Origin: Alicyclobacillus sacchari
GTDB lineage: Bacteria > Bacillota > Bacilli > Alicyclobacillales > Alicyclobacillaceae
Direction of reading: 5' to 3'
Assembly: GCF_004366795.1 (NCBI RefSeq)
Contig: NZ_SORF01000013.1
Span: forward strand, 1 to 61,368
DNA length: 61,368 bases
Shown here in pieces: positions 51,049 through 58,987 of this stretch; positions within the stretch are counted from its first letter, which is position 1; each line of letters starts with the position of its first letter. A program made the position numbers and the translations under genes. Under the pieces are notes generated by a model. The model did no database searches, was not told the origin of the DNA, and saw only the letters and a program-made list of their open reading frames with translations.

Positions 51049-51528
51049 GTGGCGCGTCGGCGTAGAGCAAAGCCCTGGTTGCGCTGGCTAATCCTCATCG
51101 CGTTGTTCTGGACCGCGATCCGCCTGATGGGTCCGCTTGCCGCCGATGTGGTGGAACGCCCCCATTCAGCCCAACGAACTCTTCTGAGCGAGGACGCCGT
51201 ATCCGCGCTCCAATTATCCGCGACTGGCTGGACGTGGAACGGGAGGCCGGTATACCGCGTCGAAAATCTCTCCAATCATGTACTCTCGCATGTCACCATT
51301 ACGAGCTGGCAGGGTGATCTCCTGCCCATACTTGCCATTTCTGGAGATTCACCGAGGACCGTGCCGAAATACCCTTTGACCAATCCTCCGTATAAGCTTC
51401 CTCCTGGATATTCCGCTTGGTTTGTCGGTGAGGACGAGGGAAGACCGCGATATGTCGTCTCTTGGCTTGCGATCGGTGGTAAGGAGGCTTACGAAGTGGT
51501 AAGCGCACGTTTGGTTTCACCCGCGTGA
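51049..51528 (+). CDS. Membrane-anchored extracytoplasmic protein, unknown
   Basis: I do not recognise a family with certainty. The 159 residues begin with a very basic MARRRRAKPWLRW, then one hydrophobic helix (about 11-30), so the rest (about 130 residues) is probably outside the membrane. That part is rich in beta-type segments, with VYRVENLSNHVLSHVTIT and a later LPPGYSAWFVGEDEG, a pattern that recalls FxLYD-type domains; this is only a resemblance. No cysteines occur. It starts at GTG 51049, 21 nt after cwlD, and precedes mrp. Confidence 0.75.
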   Translation: MARRRRAKPWLRWLILIALFWTAIRLMGPLAADVVERPHSAQRTLLSEDAVSALQLSATGWTWNGRPVYRVENLSNHVLSHVTITSWQGDLLPILAISGDSPRTVPKYPLTNPPYKLPPGYSAWFVGEDEGRPRYVVSWLAIGGKEAYEVVSARLVSPA

Positions 51529-51539
51529 TGATGTACACT
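51511..51539 (+). promoter_or_regulatory. Possible promoter of mrp
   Basis: TTGGTT (51511-51516) and TACACT (51534-51539) are spaced by 17 bp, at the end of the preceding gene. Each hexamer matches 4 of 6 consensus bases. Confidence 0.4.
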
Positions 51540-51590
51540 GATGGTGTTGAATTCGGTAGTGCGCAAGCATAGTGGGAGGTTGTCGCACGA

Positions 51591-52691
51591 GTGGTTACGC
51601 GTGAGCAAGTGATCGAGGCGCTCCGGGATGTGCAGGATCCCGAGGTTCATAGAAGCATTGTCGAGTTGGATATGGTACAGGCTGTCGAGATCGACGGCGG
51701 TCGGGTGAGTGTTGAAATATTGTTAACCATTCGCGGCTGCCCGCTAAGTCATGTCATCGAGGACGAAGTGAAAAAGCGGCTTTTGACGCTCACGGGGGTC
51801 GAACAGGTCGACGTTCGCATCAGCCACATGACAGATGCACAACGTGCGGCGTTTGCAGCCAAGGTTCGTAGCGTTGGTCAAGCCGCTGGCACAGCTACCG
51901 GGCAGGCGTCGTTACCGCCACTTTTGCAAGGGGGGGGCACGCAGTTTCTCGCGATCGCGTCCGGCAAGGGCGGTGTCGGCAAGTCGACGGTGACCGCGAA
52001 TCTCGCTGTCGCTTTGGCGCGGCGCGGCGTGCGGGTAGCACTCATCGACGCGGACATTTACGGCTTTAGTATCCCTGCCATCTTTGGCATCCAGGATCAG
52101 AAGCCAGCCACGATTGAGGATTTGATCATGCCGGTGCAGGTTGAGGGTGTAAAGGTGATTTCGATGCAATTCTTTGTCCCCAAAGACACGCCCGTCGTAT
52201 GGCGCGGTCCAATGCTCGGGAAGACACTGCGCAGCTTTTTTGGCCAGGTCCACTGGGGGGACGTGGACCTCGTCCTGCTCGATTTGCCGCCAGGAACAGG
52301 CGATGTCGCACTCGACATTCATACGCTCTTACCTAACAGCAAGCAGTTGATTGTAACGACCCCGCAGGCTGCCGCTGCAGAGGTCGCGGTGCGGGCCGGG
52401 CTAATGGGTGTGCGTACCAACCATGAGGTCATAGGTGTCGTTGAGAATATGGCTTATTACGTCTGTGATTCGTGCGGAGATCCGGCGTACATCTTTGGAC
52501 GGGGCGGCGGTGAACGCGTTGCGTCGCAACTGAACACAACGCTGCTAGGCGAGATCCCGATTGCCAATCTCGACGTCCAAAAAACAGGTGTTTTTGAGTC
52601 GGACTCGTTGCAAGGACAAGTCTTCGACAAGCTTGCAGGCCGCGTCGCGGAAGCGATGGGCATCAAGCAAACGCAGCAGGCTCGATCGTAA
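51591..52691 (+). CDS. mrp: Iron-sulfur cluster carrier protein Mrp/ApbC (SalA-like)
   Basis: Mrp proteins are P-loop ATPases that carry Fe-S clusters to apoproteins; the B. subtilis homologue SalA also affects gene expression. The 366 residues have an N-terminal MIP18/DUF59 domain (1-90, with DVQDPEVHRSIVELDMV), a deviant Walker A GKGGVGKST (125-133), and the paired CDSC motif near residue 290 that binds the cluster. GTG start with GGGAGG upstream. It ends beside a convergent terminator. Confidence 0.92.
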   Translation: MVTREQVIEALRDVQDPEVHRSIVELDMVQAVEIDGGRVSVEILLTIRGCPLSHVIEDEVKKRLLTLTGVEQVDVRISHMTDAQRAAFAAKVRSVGQAAGTATGQASLPPLLQGGGTQFLAIASGKGGVGKSTVTANLAVALARRGVRVALIDADIYGFSIPAIFGIQDQKPATIEDLIMPVQVEGVKVISMQFFVPKDTPVVWRGPMLGKTLRSFFGQVHWGDVDLVLLDLPPGTGDVALDIHTLLPNSKQLIVTTPQAAAAEVAVRAGLMGVRTNHEVIGVVENMAYYVCDSCGDPAYIFGRGGGERVASQLNTTLLGEIPIANLDVQKTGVFESDSLQGQVFDKLAGRVAEAMGIKQTQQARS

Positions 52692-52712
52692 GCTGGGAGG
52701 AATGCCAGCAAC

Positions 52713-52761
52713 ACAAACGGCCGTCACGAGGGCATGTTTGCTCTCGAAAACGGCCGTTTGT
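52713..52761 (+). terminator. Bidirectional terminator between mrp and gerD
   Basis: ACAAACGGCCGT (52713-52724) and ACGGCCGTTTGT (52750-52761) form a perfect 12-bp stem; CGAG/CTCG adds an inner stem. The outer ends read as T-rich on the plus strand and A-rich on the other, so it can serve both convergent genes. Confidence 0.8.
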
Positions 52762-52768
52762 CACATTC

Positions 52769-53434
52769 TCAACTTCCAGACGATTCGCCCTCACTGCTTT
52801 TCTCCGATCCGGATTTATTCTGTTCACTACCGCCTCCGCCTCCAGCCGTCGCTTGTCCGGCTTGCATAGCCTTTTGCACTGCTTGCTGTACGGTCTCCTG
52901 AAACTGTACCTGAAACGTCGGCGACGTCATCGTTTGCAGGATGACCTTTTGCAAATCGGATCGAAATTGCGGTCCTTGCATCATCGTCTGCAGGTTTTTA
53001 GTAAAATCATCCGATTGCAACAGCACCAGCATGTCTTGTTGGAAGCTCGGATCTTTCATCAAGTTCTGTACCGTGGATTTCAATTCCGGTTGAGCGGCTT
53101 TTGCAAGCGCCGCCGCAAATGTAGGATCTTTAGCAGCTTCCGTCAAAAACGTTTGGCTCTGCTGAGACTGAATGAACTGGGTCAGTGCTTGCTTGACATC
53201 GTCTGGTGAAGCGATCAACTGGTTTTTGAACTCGGGATTTTTCAATGTATCGAGAAGCGCTTGTTGGCCTTCTTTGGAGTTCAGAATATCGACGACCATC
53301 TGTTTGGTTTGACTATAGTTGCCGCCGCCATCAGCTGCACCACTGACGTCGGCGCCCGCATTGGTGATACCGCATCCAGTTGCAATCAGGGCGCACAGCC
53401 CGATTCCGGCCAAGCGCACAGCTTTTCCGCTCAC
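52769..53434 (-). CDS. gerD: Spore germination lipoprotein GerD
   Basis: GerD clusters nutrient germinant receptors in the spore inner membrane. The 221 residues start with a lipoprotein signal whose lipobox ends at C21 (LIATGC). The body is helical, with repeated Q/D/F segments (DPTFAAALAKAAQPELK, DPSFQQDML), then a Gly/Ser-rich tail. Start is GTG, with GGGGAGGGG upstream. The match rests on lipobox, helical content and conserved placing by cwlD and pdaB. Confidence 0.85.
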   Translation of the reverse strand: MSGKAVRLAGIGLCALIATGCGITNAGADVSGAADGGGNYSQTKQMVVDILNSKEGQQALLDTLKNPEFKNQLIASPDDVKQALTQFIQSQQSQTFLTEAAKDPTFAAALAKAAQPELKSTVQNLMKDPSFQQDMLVLLQSDDFTKNLQTMMQGPQFRSDLQKVILQTMTSPTFQVQFQETVQQAVQKAMQAGQATAGGGGGSEQNKSGSEKSSEGESSGS

Positions 53435-53511
53435 GGCAGCCCCTCCCCGCGACAGGTTTGTACAGTCAGTATGTGACGTGCATCGCCGGGCTATCCATGA
53501 ATTCTGTCTGA

Positions 53512-54243
53512 TCAGCGGACGTTCGACGAGACCTTTGCCCCAGCCAACAATTCTGAAACGGTGACGAACTGGTAACCCTGGCTGCGCAGTTGCGCGATGA
53601 TTTGCGGAAGTGCCTCGACAATCTGCTTGGACGAGTCACTTGCATGCATCAAAATAATATCTCCAGGGACAGCGCGCTTGGTCACGCGATTGACGATGTT
53701 CTGCACGCCTGGGTTTTTCCAGTCAAGCGAGTCGGTGTTCCACTGAATCACCGTATATCCCATGTTGTTGAGGCAACGCAAAACGCGTGGATTGAAATCG
53801 CCGTTTGGCGTGCGAATCAGCTTGGTCTTAACGCCAGTCACTTGGTAGATCGACTTTTCGGATAACGCGACTTGCTCGCGAATCCAGCTGTCGGGGTAAT
53901 TGGAGAAGTCCTTATGCAAGTTGCCGTGGTTTCCAATCTCGTATCCCATGTCCTTGATTTTCTTCGCAATGTCGGGGTGATGGAGTGTCCAAGGGCCGCT
54001 CAGAAAGAATGTCGCTTTCTTGACATTCTGCTTTTTGAGAACGTCCAGGACAGGATCCGGTACCTTGTTACCCCATGAGATATCAAAGGTTAAAGCGACA
54101 ACCTTCTCTTTTGTATCCACTTTGTAGATGGCCTTCGGTTGATTCGGCTGTGTTGCCGCAGAAACCTGGGTGCCGACACCGCAGCCACACACGATAAGGC
54201 ACGCCGCCACGGCGCTCATCAGCCAGCGTCGAATGGATTTCAT
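53512..54243 (-). CDS. pdaB: Polysaccharide deacetylase PdaB (spore protein)
   Basis: PdaB is a carbohydrate-esterase 4-like protein needed for spore stability. The 243 residues have a signal sequence (about 1-28) and a NodB domain. In the family the usual TFDDG block is replaced by TFDISWG, as here (D54); the zinc histidines appear as H106 and H110 in GNHGNLH. Start ATG 54243, with AAAGGAGG 11 nt upstream; a longer in-frame extension to 54468 would run into the divergent gene and has no family match. It is divergent from the SGNH hydrolase. Confidence 0.9.
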   Translation of the reverse strand: MKSIRRWLMSAVAACLIVCGCGVGTQVSAATQPNQPKAIYKVDTKEKVVALTFDISWGNKVPDPVLDVLKKQNVKKATFFLSGPWTLHHPDIAKKIKDMGYEIGNHGNLHKDFSNYPDSWIREQVALSEKSIYQVTGVKTKLIRTPNGDFNPRVLRCLNNMGYTVIQWNTDSLDWKNPGVQNIVNRVTKRAVPGDIILMHASDSSKQIVEALPQIIAQLRSQGYQFVTVSELLAGAKVSSNVR

Positions 54244-54467
54244 CTGCAGTTCAACCTCCTTTAATTCTGTGGAAAGTGTTTGCACACATCGCAATGGGTA
54301 TACTGCGTTGCTCCTACAGGACGGGGCGGGCAGCAACTGGCATAGGATGACCTCTGCTGAAGGGATTGATGTGCGCATGAAGGAGCGTATTTTCTGGGCG
54401 ACTCTTGTGACCACTTCGAGCTTAAGCCCATAGCTTACATCAGTACACGATGCTGGGGGGGTTACCA
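54244..54467. other. Divergent intergenic region pdaB / SGNH hydrolase
   Basis: This 224-nt gap must hold the promoters of both divergent genes. The pdaB ribosome-binding site is at its left edge, and a GGGGGGG run (54455-54461) serves the hydrolase. Neither gene shows an obvious SigA promoter, which fits sporulation sigma control for pdaB, but no SigE/SigG consensus could be placed with confidence. Confidence 0.5.
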
Positions 54468-55160
54468 ATGCTCATGCTTGCGCTCGGAGATTCCATTACA
54501 TATGGATACGGCGCCACGACGCCCGAGCACAGTTTCGCGAAACTCCTGCAGAAACAGTTTGCACGAAACGTGCGTGCGACCTTGCACGTGCAGGCGAAGC
54601 CTGGATGGACATCGCGTCAGTTGAACCGTTCCCTGCGTGAGTTGCCGGCGTGCATCTTCGATGAGGCCGAGATCGTCACGTTGATGATTGGCGGAAATGA
54701 TTTGTTAAAGTCGGCTCCGTTCTTGTTGACCGGCAACGCGGACCGAATCGCCCAGGTCTGTGAGCGATCGCGCGAGGAAATCGAGGAAATCGTCGAGTGT
54801 GCGAACCGCTCGTACAATACCTTCGCGCTCGCCACGTTGTATAATCCGTTTCCCAACTTCGCGCTGGCGGAACAGATCACAAATCAGTACAACGACATGT
54901 TGCGCACGGTCGCTGCGCGCAACGGATTGGTATTGGTGGAATCGCAAAAGTCATTCCGCGGCCGCGAGTCCGATTATGTGGAGAACTATCGAAATGGGCT
55001 ATTCCGCGACATTCGCCTCTTCCGCAATCCAATTCATCCAACGGATGCCGGTCACCACGCGCTGTATCAGGCGTTTTATCGAGCATTGCAACGCGCTCGG
55101 GCACGAGCGCGGGCGAAGGCACAGCGACGGCGCCTGAACCGGCAAACACGGCGCGCTTGA
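54468..55160 (+). CDS. SGNH/GDSL-type hydrolase with Arg-rich tail
   Basis: The 230 residues show the SGNH esterase blocks: GDSI with S9 as nucleophile, GGND (75-78), and HPTDAGH with D193 and H196 of the catalytic set. The enzyme probably hydrolyses an ester of a lipid or sugar; the substrate is unknown. No signal peptide is seen, so it appears cytoplasmic. The last ~25 residues are strongly Arg-rich (RARARARAKAQRRRLNRQ), which is unusual for the family. Start ATG 54468 lies 6 nt from a G-run; ATG 54450 is possible. Confidence 0.85.
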   Translation: MLMLALGDSITYGYGATTPEHSFAKLLQKQFARNVRATLHVQAKPGWTSRQLNRSLRELPACIFDEAEIVTLMIGGNDLLKSAPFLLTGNADRIAQVCERSREEIEEIVECANRSYNTFALATLYNPFPNFALAEQITNQYNDMLRTVAARNGLVLVESQKSFRGRESDYVENYRNGLFRDIRLFRNPIHPTDAGHHALYQAFYRALQRARARARAKAQRRRLNRQTRRA

Positions 55161-55242
55161 CTCAAATCGGGAATGGACTTGACTCGCTCCTGCTTGTAGG
55201 AAACAATGGGTAGGAGAATCCCCGATCGTTGGGTGGATGGTT

Positions 55243-56064
55243 ATGGACGCATGGCTCTCGGCAATCCGCGGTTTCGGGTTTAAAGACGTGATTGACATCG
55301 TCTTTGTCGCCTTTATGATCTACTATCTCCTGTTGCTGATCCGCGGTACGCGAGCGGTGCAACTGCTCAAAGGCGTGATCATCGTCATGGTTGTGACGAT
55401 GGTGAGCAGTCTTCTCAATCTCTCCGCATCCAATTGGCTGCTGAATAAAATCATCGAGATCGGCCTGTTTGCGATCCCGGTCGTCTTTCAGCCTGAGCTT
55501 CGCCGCGCGCTCGAACAACTCGGGCGCGGCGGTCTGTGGAACCTCAATTTGTTGCAGCAGGATAATGACCACATGGTGCAGACCGTGAATGAGATTGTCA
55601 AAGCGGCGCAAGTTCTGGCCAAGACGAGGACGGGTGCGCTCATGGTCATCGAGCGGCAGACCGGTTTGAACGAATATATTGAGACGGGTACGACGCTTGA
55701 GGCGCGTCTCAGTTCTGAACTTCTCATCAATCTGTTTATTCCAAACACGCCTTTGCACGATGGAGCAGTGATTGTTCGCGGCATGCAGATTGTGGCGGCG
55801 GGGTGCTTTTTGCCGTTGACGGAAAACCGTTCGCTGGACAAGCAGCTTGGTACACGCCATCGCGCTGGCATTGGTATCACCGAGCAATCGGATGGTGTGG
55901 CCGTGATTGTCTCGGAGGAAACGGGAGGCGTTTCGGTGGGTGTCGACGGCGTCCTACACAGTCACTTGGATGAAGGCGCCTTGAAGGAGTTGTTGACAGA
56001 GCTGCTCGTGCCGCGGCGGAACAGTGCGCTTTCGTTTTGGAGCAGAAAGGCGGAGTCGCGATGA
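55243..56064 (+). CDS. cdaA: Diadenylate cyclase CdaA
   Basis: CdaA makes cyclic di-AMP, which controls potassium and osmolyte balance. The 273 residues have three membrane helices (about 12-35, 38-58, 66-84), then FQPELRRALEQLGRG and the DAC domain with DGA (173-175) and RHR (205-207). ATG 55243 follows GGGTGG; ATG 55237 is adjacent. Its stop overlaps the cdaR start (ATGA). The cdaA-cdaR-glmM order is the conserved set. Confidence 0.95.
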   Translation: MDAWLSAIRGFGFKDVIDIVFVAFMIYYLLLLIRGTRAVQLLKGVIIVMVVTMVSSLLNLSASNWLLNKIIEIGLFAIPVVFQPELRRALEQLGRGGLWNLNLLQQDNDHMVQTVNEIVKAAQVLAKTRTGALMVIERQTGLNEYIETGTTLEARLSSELLINLFIPNTPLHDGAVIVRGMQIVAAGCFLPLTENRSLDKQLGTRHRAGIGITEQSDGVAVIVSEETGGVSVGVDGVLHSHLDEGALKELLTELLVPRRNSALSFWSRKAESR

Positions 56065-57263
56065 TGGACCGGTTTTTGCGAAATACCACCGCACTTCGCA
56101 TCCTTGCACTTGTACTCGCATGCATTTTATGGCTGGCGGTGCATGCGCCGCAAGGTGGATCGAACCAAGATAAGGGTGGTGTCACGCAGACCTATCCGCT
56201 TTCGATCCACATTGAAACAAGCAACAATATGGTTGTTACTTCACCGCAGCCCACTGCGACGGTACGGGTGACGACCAGTTTACTCCGGGTGCCTTCACTT
56301 CCTGCGGATATGCTGAGAGCACAATTGGTAGCCAATGCCCAAGGACTCGGACCGGGCACGGAAACTTTGCACGTAGCCGCTATCGACATGCCTAACGGCA
56401 TTCGCTCGTACAGCATTTCCCCAGCGACTGTGACCGTCGTCCTGGAACAGAAGCAAACCGTGCAGCGATCGGTATCATTGCAGATCATCGGCACGCCCCA
56501 ATCAGGCTATACGCTTGGCCGATTCGATCCGGGTACGATCACGGCGGATATCAGCGGCGCTGCATCAGCGGTGCAATCCGTTGCACATCTTGTCGGCACG
56601 ATCGACGTCAGTGGTCTGAGTCAAACGACGACGAAAGTGGTTCAGCTGGAACCCGTGGATGCGTCTGGGCGCGTGGTACAGTCGGTCAGTGTGGACCCTG
56701 TTTCCATTTCGGTGACTGTGCCCATTGCCGCGTCGACCCAAGCGGTTGATCTCACTCCTGTTGTCACCGGGACGCCTGCGCCAGGCTATGCGGTGGCTGG
56801 AGTGACGCTCGCGACGACACAGGTGACAGAAGTGGGGCTGTCGTCCGCTCAGCTTCCGAAAGGCGGGTTAAGCGTGCCAGTCGATGTCAACAATCTATCG
56901 CACACTGCGACCGTATCTGTACCCATTCCGCTGATGCAAGGTATGACCAGTGTCTCTCCGAGTTCGGTGACCGCCGTCGTGCAAGTGGAGCCGTCCATCA
57001 CGCTGCCGTTGCAGAACCTCCCCATTCGAGTGCAAGGTGGCAATCAGGCGTCGTTGACTGGACCAACCACCGTCGATGCGGTGCTCAGCGGCCCGGAGAG
57101 CGTCTTACACGCGATCGCGCAAAATCCCACACAGGTCTATGCCTATGTCGACGTGAGCAAGGCGAAGTCTGGAACCGTGTCGCTGCCGATACAAATGCAT
57201 GTGCCGGGATATGTCGAAGTCGTGAGCTTGTCGGCTCGCTCGGTAGAGGTTGCCATACAGTGA
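56061..57263 (+). CDS. cdaR: CdaA regulator CdaR (YbbR-domain protein)
   Basis: CdaR is an extracytoplasmic regulator of CdaA. The 400 residues have one N-terminal membrane helix (about 10-30) and then roughly four YbbR-type repeats of about 80-90 residues, each rich in beta strands and ending in VTVVLEQ-, SITVTVPI- or AVVQVE-like strands. AAAGGCGGAG precedes the ATG. It lies between cdaA and glmM, whose product also binds CdaA. Confidence 0.92.
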   Translation: MMDRFLRNTTALRILALVLACILWLAVHAPQGGSNQDKGGVTQTYPLSIHIETSNNMVVTSPQPTATVRVTTSLLRVPSLPADMLRAQLVANAQGLGPGTETLHVAAIDMPNGIRSYSISPATVTVVLEQKQTVQRSVSLQIIGTPQSGYTLGRFDPGTITADISGAASAVQSVAHLVGTIDVSGLSQTTTKVVQLEPVDASGRVVQSVSVDPVSISVTVPIAASTQAVDLTPVVTGTPAPGYAVAGVTLATTQVTEVGLSSAQLPKGGLSVPVDVNNLSHTATVSVPIPLMQGMTSVSPSSVTAVVQVEPSITLPLQNLPIRVQGGNQASLTGPTTVDAVLSGPESVLHAIAQNPTQVYAYVDVSKAKSGTVSLPIQMHVPGYVEVVSLSARSVEVAIQ

Positions 57264-57326
57264 GTCTTTGCAGGCCAACCGTTCTATGGCACAATGTTGA
57301 GGTCATGAGAGAGGAGCGTATGGTCG

Positions 57327-58667
57327 TTGGGACGTTTGTTTGGCACAGATGGCGTCCGTGGCGTTGCGAATAGCGAGTTGACACCAGAGCTCGCGTTTCG
57401 CCTTGGCCGCGCGGGCGCATATGTTTTGACCAGCCGCCGGCCTGGAGCGCGGATCGTCGTTGGCAAGGACACTCGCATTTCCGGCGATATGCTTGAAACA
57501 GCCTTGGTCAGCGGTATTCTATCCATGGGTGTTGATGCACTGCGCCTTGGTGTGATCAGTACGCCCGGCGTGGCCTACTTGACCAAACATCTGCGTGCGG
57601 ATGCCGGTGTCATGATTTCAGCTTCGCACAACCCGGTGGCCGACAACGGTATCAAATTTTTCGGGGGCGACGGCTTCAAGTTGCTCGATGAGACGGAGGA
57701 TCGGATCGAGCAGTTGTTGGAGGATGGTGCCCGGGATTTGCCGCGGCCAACGGGCGACAAGATTGGCCGCATGTACGATGAACCAGCCGTGGAAACCTAT
57801 ATTCGCTTTTTGCTAAGCACGGTTCAGGTGCGCTTCGATGGTTTGCACATCGTTCTCGACTGCGCGAACGGAGCAGCTTCGGCCATCGCGCCAGAAGTGT
57901 TTCGCAGGTTAGGCGCCACCGTGACCGTGATTCATGCGACGCCTGATGGTGTTAACATCAACGTGGGCTGCGGATCGACGCATCCGCATATTGTCCAGCG
58001 GGCCGTTCTCGCGCACGGCGCAGATGTCGGGCTGTCATTTGATGGAGATGCAGACAGACTGATTGCAGTCGATGCGAGTGGCGAAGTGATCGATGGCGAT
58101 TTTATTATGGCTATCTGCGCACGTGCGATGAAGGCAAAGGGCCTTCTTCAAGGGAACAAGCTGGTCGCAACTGTGATGAGCAATCTAGGCTTCGTCAAGG
58201 CGATGGAAGGCGAAGGTATTGAAGTGCTCCGCACGGCAGTTGGCGATCGCTATGTCATGGAACGCATGCGCGAAGACAACGCGGTGCTTGGTGGCGAACA
58301 GAGCGGCCATATTATTTTTCTCAATCACACGACGACCGGCGACGGCATTTTGACGGCCGTGCAATTGGTGCAGGTCATGGTCGAATCGCAACAGCCACTC
58401 TCGCAGTTGCGTCAGGTGATGAAACGCTACCCACAGTTGTTGGAGAACGTTCAAGTTCGTGACAAGCGCGCTTGGCGCGAGAACGAAGCGATTCAGAGGG
58501 CCTTGCGGGCGGCAGAAGAGGCGCTGGGCGAGAGCGGGCGCGTCTTGGTGCGCGAGTCTGGAACGGAACAGTTGGTGCGCGTTATGGTGGAAGGGCCGGA
58601 TGATAAACTGCTGCGCAAAGTCTGCGGCGAGATCGTCAAAGTCGTCCAAGCAGAGCTTGGCGTTTGA
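57327..58667 (+). CDS. glmM: Phosphoglucosamine mutase
   Basis: GlmM converts glucosamine-6-phosphate to glucosamine-1-phosphate for peptidoglycan. The 446 residues begin MGRLFGTDGVRGVANSEL, carry the phosphoserine loop ISASHNP near residue 100, the Mg loop DGDADR near residue 240, and a C-terminal RESGTEQLVRVM block. Start is TTG with GAGAGGAGCG upstream. In B. subtilis GlmM inhibits CdaA. Confidence 0.95.
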   Translation: MGRLFGTDGVRGVANSELTPELAFRLGRAGAYVLTSRRPGARIVVGKDTRISGDMLETALVSGILSMGVDALRLGVISTPGVAYLTKHLRADAGVMISASHNPVADNGIKFFGGDGFKLLDETEDRIEQLLEDGARDLPRPTGDKIGRMYDEPAVETYIRFLLSTVQVRFDGLHIVLDCANGAASAIAPEVFRRLGATVTVIHATPDGVNINVGCGSTHPHIVQRAVLAHGADVGLSFDGDADRLIAVDASGEVIDGDFIMAICARAMKAKGLLQGNKLVATVMSNLGFVKAMEGEGIEVLRTAVGDRYVMERMREDNAVLGGEQSGHIIFLNHTTTGDGILTAVQLVQVMVESQQPLSQLRQVMKRYPQLLENVQVRDKRAWRENEAIQRALRAAEEALGESGRVLVRESGTEQLVRVMVEGPDDKLLRKVCGEIVKVVQAELGV

Positions 58668-58813
58668 ATTTGTCCGTGGGGGCTGGGCAGCGGCCCTCCG
58701 CATCCCTTTACCCTGAAAGGGGGAATGTGGAGACGGCAAGTAGCACATTGGAGTTAGGCGAGTAAAGTGTTGTATGCACCTGTGAATCTTGCACGCAGGA
58801 GCATGCTGAATCA
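58668..58813 (+). other. glmM-glmS spacer upstream of the ribozyme core
   Basis: This stretch holds a possible weak promoter, TTGGAG (58748-58753), 17 bp, TGTATG (58771-58776), and a T-poor hairpin near 58680-58700. No gene is seen. The promoter call is weak. Confidence 0.35.
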
Positions 58814-58967
58814 GCGCCTGGACTGTGTCCGCGCGTGCGCGGGGGCAGTTGACGCGGAGGAGGTTGGCGAACCATTCGGCGGGTGCCTCCCGGCGTTTTC
58901 CGATCACGCCGCAAGCGAAGCCTGAAAACCATCGGGTGACCGATGCGACAAGGGCGGGCAGATCGGC
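58814..58967 (+). promoter_or_regulatory. glmS ribozyme / riboswitch
   Basis: The 5' UTR of glmS carries the ribozyme core. Cleavage should fall just before G58814, in the A-GCGCC junction (AGCGCCTGGAC). Then follow the GTTGACG..GGAGG block at 58848-58862 and the near-invariant CATTCGGCGGGTGCCTCCCG at 58873-58892, and P3/P4-like stems ending near 58960. Glucosamine-6-phosphate triggers cutting and the mRNA is then degraded. Core ends are approximate. Confidence 0.92.
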
Positions 58968-58987
58968 TAAGGAGGATATGACTATTC

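Noticed and set aside
54244-54468. Upstream extension of pdaB to 54468
   Set aside because: It would pass through the divergent promoter region, and the start at 54243 has a full ribosome-binding site and a signal peptide.
58978-58987. ATG 58978 as the glmS start
   Set aside because: It is out of frame with MCGIVG; the true ATG at 58988 gives the catalytic Cys2.
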